Below, piece after piece: positions 12,599 through 24,600 of a DNA stretch of 64,000 bases. Under the pieces are notes generated by a model. It saw nothing but the letters and a program-made list of their open reading frames with translations, searched no databases and was not told where the DNA came from. Where the stretch lies: positions 39,536,135 through 39,600,134 of the forward strand of contig NC_134365.1 in NCBI RefSeq assembly GCF_035582795.1, read 5' to 3'. How positions within the stretch are numbered: position 1 is the first letter of the stretch; each line of letters begins with the position of its first letter. The position numbers were made by a program, and so were the translations under genes. Source of the DNA: Mycteria americana. Lineage: Eukaryota > Chordata > Aves > Ciconiiformes > Ciconiidae.

Positions 12599-15500
12599 AA
12601 GCAGATATTTTCAGTCCCCTGAGCCATGAGTGAGTTGCCGGTTGGGATGCTCGAGGGCAGCGAGGAGTTTCAGAGGCAGGAGGAGCCGTCCTGCGTGGCA
12701 AAGCCGGCTGCCGCCGGAGGAGCTGGCAAAGGGGTGAGCGCGGCGTGGCAGCTGCTGGGGACAGGAGTAGGAGGCTGCAGCAAGAGCTGTGCAAATTCCT
12801 CACTCGGCATTCCTGGCTGGGCAGGGAGAAGTGGAAAAGGACTTTTTTGCCCAAAGTAGAAGCTGGTGGACTTCATTCCCTCTCGACTATGCCACTAGGG
12901 CAGAGCAATGAGAGAAAGGGCAAACTGAAACACAGGCAAGAGCGAGAGGACAACAAAACCAAAGAGCTTTTCTGTGGTGGAATGAAAGGACGGGGAAACC
13001 CACAGCAGGGATCATATGGAGGGGATGATGGCGCTGGCAAGATGTGGAAGGAAGATGATATTACCATGCATGGTTTATATGAGTCAGATGAGAATAATAG
13101 AGGTATTACAGTGTGAAAAGATGAGGCCGATGAACTCATGCTAGTGGAGATTACAGTTCAGCTGCCCATCTTTCCCTCCTCCCCGATTTCTTTTCATTAA
13201 AAGAATCAAGAGAATCCTGCGGGGAGGAGCGAGGGAACGGGAAGTGTTACAGTTTCCAGAGCCATACTGCAGCAATGACATGGATGGCTGTGGTAAAAAA
13301 GGAGGAGGGAAAAAGAAACGCACAGAGGAACAGACCTGATGAAAGAAGAAGAGTGAAGAAGGTGTAAGAAGAGCAGAGGGAATGTGAAAAGTCAACATAA
13401 GAGAGAGAGGAGGACACTTGCAGCAGCAAAGTCATAGATTTCTGTGACTGGCAAACACAGTGTCTGAAAGAGGAAAGACAGAAACCCCAAGAGCTGGAGC
13501 GGTATTTAAGGCAGTTAAGTGAGTACCACCGGTTTGTCTGGGATCAACTGAGGAGTAAAAGACCATAAGCAGGTGATTATCAGGTAGTGGAGATGTCCCG
13601 ATGGGTGCTGAAGCTTCTGAAGCCAGAGATGGTGATAGCCGTGCCACCAGAGATACAGAGGAATCAACATTTTTGCTCCTTATCTCTAGATGTGCCTCAC
13701 CCGTAGATAATACTTTAGAACAGATTTTAAACACTGAGAACAAAAATGGAATTTCTCTTAAGTCTCAATCTAAAAATGACATATCAGGGACTTAAAACTG
13801 AAATCACTAGTCCATATTTAAAGGCCAGACCAAATTGCTAACCTTAAGCACTCAGGGATGAAAAAAAATTGGTTCACATGAATATCAGGCTTATGCTTCA
13901 CTGTGCTTACACTTGTACATTTAAACATGTTTTTTTACATTTAAAACCACACTATTATGTTTACACGTTTACATTTAAAATAAATATGCACCGAGTCATT
14001 CAAAACATTCTGCAAGTCTGAGATCTGAAACTAACATTCAACTCCAGAATGAGCAGAACTGGTGAATTCTGAATGTGATTCTCTTCTCAGATGGCTATCA
14101 AGGAAAAGTACCTGTAAGCCCAGTGGAACTGCACCAATGTAAAATAGATGTGAGTGAAAGGAGAGTCAGTTCTTGACGTCCACAGAGGATGGTTGTAAAC
14201 AAGGTGTCAACACATTTCCTCCTGATGCTGATAGGAAGGCCTTGTTAACACAGTGTGATGACACTTGAATTGTCATGAAGCCACGTTACTCATTTTCAGC
14301 AGAGGACAGATACATCAAGATTGTAGACAGGATGAAAGTAGAGCTATATCTGCTTATAATCATGCATGACCAGCTGCTCTGAAGCAGTAACAACTCTATG
14401 CGCAGAAGCAGTGCATAGCAGTGATGAATGTGTATAGCAGTCCGCAATTGGAGCACATTTAAATATTGAGCACAGGCTAAACAGCCCGGAGAATTGTAAG
14501 TCTTTTACAAAATTGATATTATAACAGGGAAATGGCTGATAGTGTTTTGCTTATGCATATAAAATTGTTATCAAGTATTTACATGGTATTGTACAAAGAC
14601 AGTAAGACTGGAAGAGTAGGTTTAAATGAAATGAAATGTCCCAGATAGCTTGTCCCAGAAAACCTACTTCAAACTTTAGACGCAATATGCCTAGCCTGAA
14701 AAACGCAGATGAGAGATAAAACAGTCTTCAAAAACTTTGGTAGAAACTTCGTGTGCAAAAATGGAAAGTTAAAGTTTTAACAAACGATTGCTGGTTTGTG
14801 AGCACAGGGCTAATGAACAAACTGGCAGCTTTACTGAAGAAAATACATCCAGCTAAATACATACTGTGATATCAAACTCCCAGGCTAGACTACTGAAAAC
14901 CTCTCATTAGTTTAAAAAATGTACAATTTTATCAAGGCTGTATGCTAAGAACTGCTTTATCCTACAAAAAGGATTGCTAAATTCTGCTCTTGGAGATTTA
15001 ATTCTGTGAGGAACTGCTACCTGTTCAGCTGGAAGACATTTCATTATGTCATCCATACAGTGCTGGAAGCAGTGCCATTTTCTAGTGTCACAAGCAACCT
15101 CCAAGCCAACAGCAGAGCTATATTTGGAAACATTTTTGATTTGCAGACTATTTTATGTCACCCATGAAACACAAGAAGGAAGATACCCCTGTCCTAAACA
15201 AAAATAAACCAATCCTTTCCTTCAAACTGCTCTTTGAAATTTCCTGATTCATTATACTTGCAGACCCAGACCGGACATAGTATGGTCTGTTCACTACAAG
15301 GGAAGTTACCTGTTTTTAGCCTCTTGAATCTCTGGAGATATAACCACAAAACTGTCTTAAATGAGAAAAAAATAGGCACTGATGAGGTACTTTAGAGGTG
15401 CCTGTGTCTCTTCCTTGATAAGGGAAGAAAAATAAAAGATTAATTTATACTGGGAACCAAATTTTTAAGATGGCTGATGTTGGCAGAGAGGACTACTGCT

Positions 15501-15630
15501 CCTGATGACTAAAACTCCAGCTCCCCCAGGTCTGTACCAGGAAGATACAGGATATACTCCATGCAAAATTTGGCATTGTTGTTCAACAACCCAGAAGGAA
15601 TCAAAATAAAATTATTTCCTCCAGAAGAAT

Positions 15631-15670
15631 CTCGTTCTCAGTAGAACGAGAGAACCTCGTTCTCAGTAGA
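15631..15670. repeat. Short tandem repeat with an embedded perfect hairpin
   Basis: CTCGTTCTCAGTAGA occurs at 15631-15645 and again at 15656-15670, a 25-bp period. In the first copy CTCGTTCT (15631-15638) pairs perfectly with AGAACGAG (15643-15650) across a four-base loop. Confidence 0.75.
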
Positions 15671-17800
15671 TGGTGTCCACAATAGCCTGTAATTGTGACA
15701 TTCCTAGAAAGCGGCTGCATAAAGTCACAAGGCTGAATTTTTCCTATACCCAACTTTTTATACTAAGTAGTGCCAAACATTTTTGCTTTATATAACTAAT
15801 TTCAATTATTATTCAAACAGGCTCCTTCCAATTACATACTACTACCATGCTCCAGTCTGTCACGCTGGTGCTTGGAGCTGTGCCACTTTGTGCTGATTGA
15901 CCTTGACAGGCTTTGGCAGCAGAAGATCCAGGGAGAAAGAAATCCCTTAGTCAACTCTTTTGATGAAAAAACTCTGCCTTGAGATTTGATAGCCGTAGCC
16001 TGAAGCTCAACCATCATTGCTCTATATGTATCTGTGATAGCTTAATCAGGCAGATTTTATTTTTGTACAGCTAGCTCGTAGTTATTGAACAATTGAATAA
16101 TACATAAAATGGAAGTGATTTCCTTGGAAGTCACTACTATCATTAGTGTGCCCTCAAGATCCCCTCCATTTTGAAATGCAATATTCTGATGTCTATCCTA
16201 TGCTTCTCTAATGCCACACTGTATCTACTTCTTCCATGCATGATTTACAAGTGTGCTGGGCCAAAGCCCCTAGGACTAACTCAATGCTAAGCAGAACTTC
16301 TGGTCTTCCTACCCAACCCCAACAGACAAAATGACAGAAGTGCAGAACATATTTTTACCTAAATACCAACCATCAGAGCCCATGACCATGTGCATTGGAG
16401 GGGAACATGCTATGTGCCATAGAAGGTAGTAGCAGCAGTCAAGCAACCTCTGTGTACCTTTGGATAACAAGGATGGCTGCCTTGGTGTGCCCCCAGCTTG
16501 AGGTTCCTATCCAGAGACATCTTATATCAGAAAGTCTGGCACGTGCGCTGTCATAAAACAAGGCCTTTCAAGCTGTGCACCTCAAGACTGAAATTCCCAG
16601 CTATATTGTGGTCTTTACCCCAGAAGCACGTCCCCAGAGACTTTCTGTGCCCATCTGCAAGAACGCTGCCAGGGCCCCTTGAGGGCTGGACAGCCATGCC
16701 CTACTCCCCTGCCAAGCCTGGTTAGCCCTGGCCAGGCTCAATCAGAAACACTCAGACCCTCTAAGAAAAAGTGTGAGACCCCCTCAAGAGACCTCTGGAT
16801 CTTTTTATCATGTGACAAGTACCCCTCCTGCTGCGTTAGCATGCATCGTGCTCTGTTCCTGCTCTCAGCCTTGCCCCGAGGTGTGACAAGCTCCGGTGGG
16901 AAGCCAAACAGATGGTGGTGCCTTTCTGGATCTGGGGGTCTGCTGATGCCTGGCCCACTGATAGGAAGAGAAAAAGGCAATTCAATTGTCCTGAGCAATT
17001 AGGACACTGTGTTGTTTTTCCTTATTTCCCAGTAAATGCCTGAACAGCCAACACCACATTATTGATTTGTAACAATGTGCTCTGCAATGCATTTGTACTT
17101 TTTGTAATACACACATTTACTTCTCTTCTTCACGTATCTTATTTCAATTCATGTTTCCCCAGTATACCTGTGGATACTTGCAAGCCTAACTGCCATTGAT
17201 ACTAACCTCTCTCCTGGCTCAATAAGAGGTCTCAATAAGGTCATAAATAATGATTACAGCCTCTGTGAGGTTCTTACTGCCATGGTAGTGAGAAGTCAAG
17301 TCAAGTGGCCTCAGTGTACTTTGTCTGGTCTCATTCATGTCCACAAACACAGCAAGCAACATTGGTGTGTTAATCTGTTTTTCACCTGTGAAGCACTTGG
17401 GTTTGAATTTCACCCTTCTTTTATTCTGCATTAAAAAATGCTTCTGGAAGAATGGAGGGTAACTATTCACTATTTTTGTTGCTGCTGCTCCTTTTGATTG
17501 TTCTTAGTTTGTATAAACCTATAGAAAATGTTTTTCATGTATCCTGGTACTTCTATTTACCTAAAACTACCTCAGTGTTGTATAGAGATTTTTCCAAAAG
17601 CAATGGAAAAAACCCACAAAAACATAGTAGCTATTTAAATGCATTCTGATTTATGTTCTGGTGGGCCCTGTGCTGTTTAGAAAGATTTGCTTTCCCCTCA
17701 TTGGCTGGAATTTTTTGAATGTACATCATCCAATTACATAGTTATATCATGTACATCACATATTTTATGCCTTTACTCTCAGCAGCTTTGTAGTGTGACT

Positions 17801-17819
17801 GTGATATATTAAATATCAC
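17801..17819. repeat. Small AT-rich inverted repeat
   Basis: GTGATAT and ATATCAC form a perfect 7-bp stem around the loop ATTAA. The tract is AT-rich, so chance is a fair explanation. Confidence 0.5.
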
Positions 17820-18078
17820 ATTAAATAAATACTAAACAGATACTTTATTTTGTACAAACAAGGATTTTATTTCACTGGTGAGGTAAACTGATTTAAAGAA
17901 AAATACATCTAAACCCTTAACCTGGGCAATACAGAATTTATGTATTCTTCACTGTTCAGCCCTGAGCATCAAACAAGTCAATTTACTCACTTTTTAATTT
18001 ACCATTGCACTGTCAAAAGTATTTTGGAATCATCCACGAAAAAAAAAATCCATACTAGTCACATTTACCTGAGCATAA

Positions 18079-18083
18079 CTCAC
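18079..18083. repeat. Target-site duplication, left copy (CTCAC)
   Basis: CTCAC directly precedes the TG terminus of the second LTR and matches 18660-18664. Confidence 0.85.
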
Positions 18084-18213
18084 TGTCATGGTTTAAACCC
18101 AGTCGGCAACTAAGCACCACACAGCCACTCGCTCACCCTCCCCTCCCCATCCCGGTGGGACGGGGGAGAGAATCGGAAAAAAAAGTAAAACCTGTGGGTT
18201 GAGATAACAACAG

Positions 18214-18219
18214 TTTAAT
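18214..18219 (-). promoter_or_regulatory. ATTAAA polyadenylation signal inside the second LTR
   Basis: TTTAAT on the plus strand reads ATTAAA on the minus strand, downstream of the (ATT)n tract in LTR orientation. Confidence 0.5.
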
Positions 18220-18237
18220 AGGGCAGCAGAGGAAGAG

Positions 18238-18239
18238 AA

Positions 18240-18290
<51 letters not shown>
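18238..18290. repeat. (AAT)n microsatellite, about 17 uninterrupted units
   Basis: A pure ATA/AAT trinucleotide run about 53 bp long inside the second LTR. This LTR family carries an AT-rich triplet tract at this point. The long uninterrupted run suggests expansion and probable length polymorphism. Confidence 0.95.
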
Positions 18291-18291
<1 letters not shown>

Positions 18292-18659
18292 TGTACAAAA
18301 CAAGTGATGCACAATGCAATTGCTCACCACCCGCTGACCGATGCCCAGCCCGTCCCTGAGCAGCGATCGCTGTCCCCCAGCCAACTCCCCCCAGTTTCTA
18401 TACTGAGCATGACCTCATATGGTATGGAATAGCCCTTTGGGCAGTTTGGGTCAGCTGTCCTGGCTGTGCCCCCTCCCAGCTTCTTGTGCGCCTGGCAGAG
18501 CATGGGAAGCTGAAAAGGCCTTGACTAGTATAAGCACTACTTAGCAACAACTAAAACATCAGTGTGTTATCAACATTATTCTCATACTAAATCCAAAACA
18601 CAGCACTATACCAGCTACTTAGGAAGAAAATTAACTCTATCCCAGCTGAAACCAGGACA

Positions 18660-18664
18660 CTCAC
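18660..18664. repeat. Target-site duplication, right copy (CTCAC)
   Basis: This is an exact copy of 18079-18083 immediately after the CA terminus of the second LTR. Confidence 0.85.
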
Positions 18665-21600
18665 TTCATCCAAAAGAATCCAAAGGCATTTCAGAAGATC
18701 CAATTCTATTAACACAGTTACACAAATAATCTTGCTGGGCTTGGTTTTGTTCTGCCTTGTATTATCTGTAGCTGTTTTGGTCTCTGACAGAGGTTGTGAA
18801 GTGCTTCTCCTCTCACCCGGGAGTATTTTAATGTAGTGCTTAAAACCTCCAATGCTGCTGTCATTAGAAAGAGTAGCATAGTATCCCTGACAGAGTAAAA
18901 TGGAATAGGATCAGACCTGAAAAATGTGAAGCACAGAATGGAATCATTTGGTTCTAAATTGCAGGGAAAACACCTTGTACACATGCAGACTATCATGAGC
19001 AGTTTTGCCACAACTCTATCCAAATAAAATAATCTTTTCCAGCTACATGATGCTACATGTAAAGGCAAGGTAAGTTACCTTTGCTATCAGGACGAAATTA
19101 GCTACAATATCATACATTTCTTTGAAATCGAGGTAAGGGTTACAAAAATAAATTAGGTTATGCTCAGAAATAAATGGCTAATAGCTCTGGGAGGCAAGAT
19201 TTGTGTCTCTTGTTACTTTCTGAGTTACATATTTATTTTCTGCTATGGATGGTGAAATATAATCTAGCAGTCAGGCAAATGTAATGAGGTTTTTTGGGTT
19301 GGTGTTTTTTGCATTTTTTTTGCATGTGTCATTTTTCTCAAGAATCAAAACAACCTGATTTTTGCAATCGAGGGGAAGAATATCAGGTTGTTCTACACAG
19401 TAGCAACCACAATACAAATTGCAGGCAGCAAGCAAAATCTGACCTGTGCAGTCCAGGAGTGAGGACTGTTAATGTCCATTCTGAAAAGATACATATATTC
19501 TGCTATATTTTACTAATTGATCTTGAAATATTTATTATTTTTATTGAATGTATACATCATAAATCTTACTTTCTATCTACTGACCGCACGCAAATGATAT
19601 GCAACATGAATGCGGGGGGAGCCTGATCCTTTGATAATCTAGGTGGGGAGCTGAAATTTGGTAATAGAGGGCCCTCAAATCAGACACAAAACGCTTCAGA
19701 CAAGAACTTATTGCTGGAAGCTGAAGCTAGAAAAATTCAGACCAGAAATAAAATCAAAGTGTTGTAACAATGGGGACAGTCCCTGAAGTTCAACACACAG
19801 GGCTTATGATGAATTATCCACCACTGGAAATATGATTGATTTTTTTTTTTTTTTAAAGATACGCTCTATTTCAAGTACCGATGTGGGGTCTAAAGAAGGA
19901 TTTTTCTTTAGTGAGTCCTAAGGGCTGTATTACACAGGACTTCAGACCAGGTGATCACCGTAGAGCCATCTGAACTTAAAATCTATGCATCTGCATGTTG
20001 AAACAGCTTTTAAATCAGTGTGCAGATGGGCACTTGTCCCAGGTAGATGCTGAGAGTTCTGGGGTAGTCTATGTTTTGACCCATTTCCTAGATTTAGAGC
20101 TTCTGTTGTAGAGTACTCGCATGACCCACTTTTGCAGTTGTCTCAATTTCTGACAATAGCTGCATTTTCTCCTACCCTTTTCTCTCGCTTGCAGTTGAGA
20201 TGTTGTTGTGCAAGGTGAATTTTGAAGAGGCAGTCTAGATTCAGAAGCTGTTCTTCAGCTGTCTAACAGGAAAAATGCCTGGGGGCTGAAAATAGAACGG
20301 TTAATCTAGATCCGGCTGATAGATTGGTTACACTAAGGATATCCCAGATGATCTTCAAATACAGAACAAGGACAAGACTCTGATAAAAAAGCATTGATTA
20401 GGAAAGCTTGCAAGGTGAAAGAAATCGTAACAGAGAGGAGATCAGTCACCAGGTAGCACAGACTTGACTATTCTTGTCTACAGCAATAACTGCTCCCCCT
20501 TCACCATCTCGTTAGATGTGTGGGTTTTGTATCTTTTTGACAGATGGGCTAGAAAGACAAAACCTACAGGAAGAGCTGAATTACCAAATAGAGCTGTCAA
20601 CTTTGTGTGTCACTCGTGTGTGACTGGAGATTCCTGGAGATCCAAATAGTTCATTTCCTTCACGTCAAAAGTGAGAATGAGTCTTACCAGCCCATTCTCA
20701 CAGCTTGTAGTGTTTAGGACATCAATCCATTCTTCTGCAGTCAAGGTCATAATTTCTTTGTGAAGAAGTTGTTTTTGCCTGCCAGATTCTTTCATATTGC
20801 ATATGAAAAGGGTACCCCATATGTTGTGAAAAAGTCTGCAGGAACCGACAAAGATTCCTTAGTATTACTAAATGGAATAAGAAACTTTAACTGTAGTATG
20901 CAGTCTATTTACCCACAAAGAGCCGCCTCTTCTCAGAGCTCTGCTCCACAAGCGTGTCCATCCATCCCTCAGTCCACACATCCCCATCCACACTGTGCAC
21001 TGACTTGATACTGGCAAGCCATGGCAAATACTGAATTCCCTAGTTTCCCTCTCAATCTCAACACATCCTTCCCCTTACTACATCCTTCCCCTGCTCCTGG
21101 CTTCCAGCACTGTCTATAACAGCATCAAAGCCTGCAAAGCCTCAAAAATGAAAAGATGGGGCAATCACAGCCTGAGGGGGCAAAGTCGCAGACAGCTGAG
21201 GGTGGGAGGAAAGGTTAGGGCTTGTCATGGATGTGCAAAGATGCTCTCTCCACAGCACTGCTGAGGAGGGAGCCCCATGGAGGCTTGCAGCACTCATGTT
21301 ATTCTTGCCCACGGCCCTGCTGAAATTAGTGTCAGTCTCAAAGGAAACATGCAACCCTTAAAGATACTAAGCTAAATTTTTTGCAAGCACAGACTATATG
21401 CACTATGAGCCAATGATTAAGAAGTGGATATCAAATCACTGATTTGAAACAGATTTTAAAGATGCATATTTAGAAAGGTAATTTTGTTGATCTTGTGCAA
21501 TATCACTGGGAACAGCACAGCAAAGTCGTGTTTCCTAATTAGAGCTGGATGAAGAGCACGTTTGTTTAATGATCTACCAGGACTATGCTGGTACGGAGCA

Positions 21601-24600
21601 TTCCCATTCGGGGCACAGAGAATTCCGTGTTTGCCATAACGTCTGGTACTTATGAGTCAGTCTCATACCAGGTCCTTCTTCTACTATGAAAAAAGCAATG
21701 TCAGGATGTTCCATCTACTTCCTTGGGATGCGTATCAAAATGGAAATTACCCTCAAAATCACTTCAGGAGAAGAAAATGGCAGTTTTGACATTTTATGAG
21801 CCATATGGGAAAGAAGGGCTTAAGCATAGTGCTTCTGTTTCTTTCTCTCAACTGAAGATGACAGTAGTCTGGTTGTTTTTCAAGTTTCTACATTAAGGTT
21901 TGCTTTTATGGAGGTGAAAAAAAAAACCAAAACCCAACCAACCCTTGTATGACATGTCTGGCCTAAGCTGACAAGCATACTGCATGGGTGATTTATATTT
22001 AGAGCAAGGCCCAGAGGTGTCTAAAGCAATCTACTTTCAAAAGTAGAAGTTGCCATACTCTAAATCTGCTCTTAAAGAAAACTGGACCTCAGTGTTATTT
22101 TCTGGTTAAAATCTACAATACTCAGAAGAAAGGGCAACATTTGAGAACAAACGTGATGTCCAGAGTTTAGTGAGGCACCTGATTTCAGGATGCTTTATAC
22201 TTATAGATGAATGGCCAAAGCAATTTTGTTTTAATCAGTGAGTTGTGTGAATGGCGTTTATGCAACTGATGATAGACTTCCTTACACAAGTTACTGGCAA
22301 GTGCATTGATTGCAGACGGCTGGCTTTTTGGGAATCATCTTTGCCTTCTTCTGTGTGATGCTCATGGCAGAGTACTGTTAGGTACTGTTTTGTAAGTCGA
22401 TGTCTTCCTCACAGCTGCTGGAACCACAGCATGTCCCTAGGGCATGTTCTCTGCCTGAGCCCCTGTCTTTTGCAGCTGCTGTCATTTCAAAGACTTCACA
22501 TCACAGTGCTTGGGGAAGATGGGAAATGAAAAGGCCTCCTTGTGGGAGATTTGATTGCTCGAGGTTAACTTTTGGGTTTGTTTCCCAAACAAATGTTTCT
22601 TCTCAACTGGAGGTGTGTTCAAAGATTGTCATGTTTCATGGCTGAGATATTCTATTGATCCTCTGGTTATCCTCTCATGTAGATTTTGGGGGATTTTGCT
22701 CCACAGTAGCAAAGAAAGTGTTCAAATTTTCATGAGGATAGGTCAAAATAAATTGAGGAAGTTTCTTTATCTCTCCATCCTAATCTGCAATGCAAACTTC
22801 TAAACATTTATGGCTTTCTCTGTAAAAAGCATGAAGAAGTAAGGTGTCATGCCTGATGTTGATGGCCTCTATGAACGGCCTTGTCAAACAGGTTCCTCTC
22901 CACTGCTATTAGCTCCCTAGAAGTGAGCATGTGGGATCTGTTATATTCAACTGATGTTGTTACAGCACACCTAATGCTATGGTAGTTGAATATTTACTCA
23001 GAAGCCTTATCTTCTCAAGGGATCAACGTTTTGATAATTTATCTTTCCATTTTAAAAATAAATATGTACATATCTGAAGCAATTATTTTCCTCTGTGTAT
23101 ACTTCTTTGCACTCCAACTTTCAGCCAGAAAAGAGAAAACTTTTTTGAACTGAATGCCATGGGAAAACTCTAGAAAATGGACCAAAAGATTTTGTATTCT
23201 TACAGGATTTGGGAAAAGCTGTGGAGCAGTGTGGAATGTCTACTTTAAGTCTTGGAAGCAGCAACTACAACTTTGGCTAAAAGCCAAAAGAGGAAAATAA
23301 TTTAAAAAAAACCCCAAAAACAAAACAGCTATCCTTGGAAGAAGTGTGCTCCATTCTTATCAGCTCCTGTGCCTCCGGTCCTCTGGTTTGCTTCCTGTGG
23401 TTCTGGCATTTTGCCAATACAGACTTTCATCTCTAAAATTAAAAAAAAAAAAAAAAAGTTAGTGGCACTTATGTATACTGAATTGCTTCATTAAAAAGCC
23501 AGAGAGGAGCATTTGCTTTGAAAAAAAATGTTTTAACTTTCTTTTCGGCAATATATATGTTATTTCTGTGTTCAGTGGCACTCCTCAGGTACAGAAGATG
23601 TCTTAGTTAGCCCTGTGCTTTAACTTCACATCACACACGGCCTGTGTTACCTCTCAAAAACAGACCATTTAGTACATATACTTGAAACTGCAATTTAGGT
23701 ACAGTCGCCAGTCTGGCACCCCATTAAAACTTCCAGGAGAAGACACACATTTCTTTTCACAACATCTTTTTGCTGCCTGAATGAATCTGTATGTATCCAG
23801 TGGCTAAGGAATTCATCCCTTTGACCATGCCATTTTGAGGTACCATTAGGTTCAGAAGCTCTGAATTTTTGTCAACTTGCAATAAAGCGTTTCTCAGGAA
23901 TGTGGAGACTATCATGCTATACAGGTTATCGCACAGTGACACAAAGCTTGCTGTGCCTTACTGAGCAATTTAAGTGCAAGGTGAAAATCTTATCCAGGAA
24001 GCTAATTGTGAAGATGTCATTGCAACGACAAACACTTGGCTGTCAGGGTACCATTTGTTGTATAGTCCTCCATGACAATAAAAAGCATAGCAGTGGAAGA
24101 GGAGGACCTCAGCATATGGGAAGAACTCGCCTCTGCAATTGCAGACTGGATAAATCTATCAAGTTGGGGGGGAGGGAAGGAAGGACCTAGAAATAAATGG
24201 AAAATGGGATAAAATAAAATATGGATTTAGCACAAATTGACCTGAAACTAATGAGCTTTTAAGAAGTCAGTTCCTTATAATATTTTCTTTCTTTGATTTA
24301 CCTATCAGGGCTCCAATTCCCTCACCAATAGGGTGCCACTAGCTGGGTGCCCATTCCCCTGTGCTTCCTTGTGCTGCAGCTACTCTCATGGGTAAGTGCC
24401 CCAGCCACAAATTCTGCAGCTGTAGGGGTAGGACTAGCACAGAGCCCTCAGGAAAGAAACTGAGGAAACAGTGAGCTATTTCCATTCAGGGAAGTCCCTG
24501 AAACTTTGCTCAGCCCTCTTAAGCCCACTGATCCTTCCCAGTCATCCTCTCACACTTCCATTTCTCCTTTCTCCTAGCTGATGCCCTGCAGATAGCAGGA

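Larger units (their letters stand above)
1170..18078. other. Upstream intergenic DNA with no supported gene
   Basis: Both strands were read through this stretch and no exon, RNA gene or recognisable pseudogene was found. It is mixed AT-rich DNA with a few GC-richer patches (about 2500-3500, 4980-5480, 5900-6200, 12630-12830). Those patches produce overlapping open frames in several frames at once, which is what chance frames look like. Short simple repeats and one candidate conserved block are listed separately. Confidence 0.6.
18084..18659 (-). mobile_element. Solo LTR of a second avian endogenous retrovirus family (576 bp, complete ends)
   Basis: The plus strand starts TGTCATGGTTTAAACCC and ends GAAACCAGGACA, flanked by 5-bp copies of CTCAC (18079-18083 and 18660-18664). 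On the minus strand it begins TGTCCTGGTTTCAGCTGGG, contains a degraded TATA box (TATAGAAA, near 18400), the (ATT)n tract in the presumed R region, and an ATTAAA signal at 18219-18214 before its end. I recognise this as a very common bird LTR. No internal retroviral sequence adjoins it, so it is a solo LTR. A 5-bp duplication fits an ERVL-like class; the family name is not asserted. Confidence 0.9.

Noticed and set aside
12612..12860. GC-rich patch with ATG frame and a GGGGTGAGCG donor-like site, possible first exon
   Set aside because: It is small, two strands are open at once, and there is no protein similarity or nearby acceptor with matching coding sequence.
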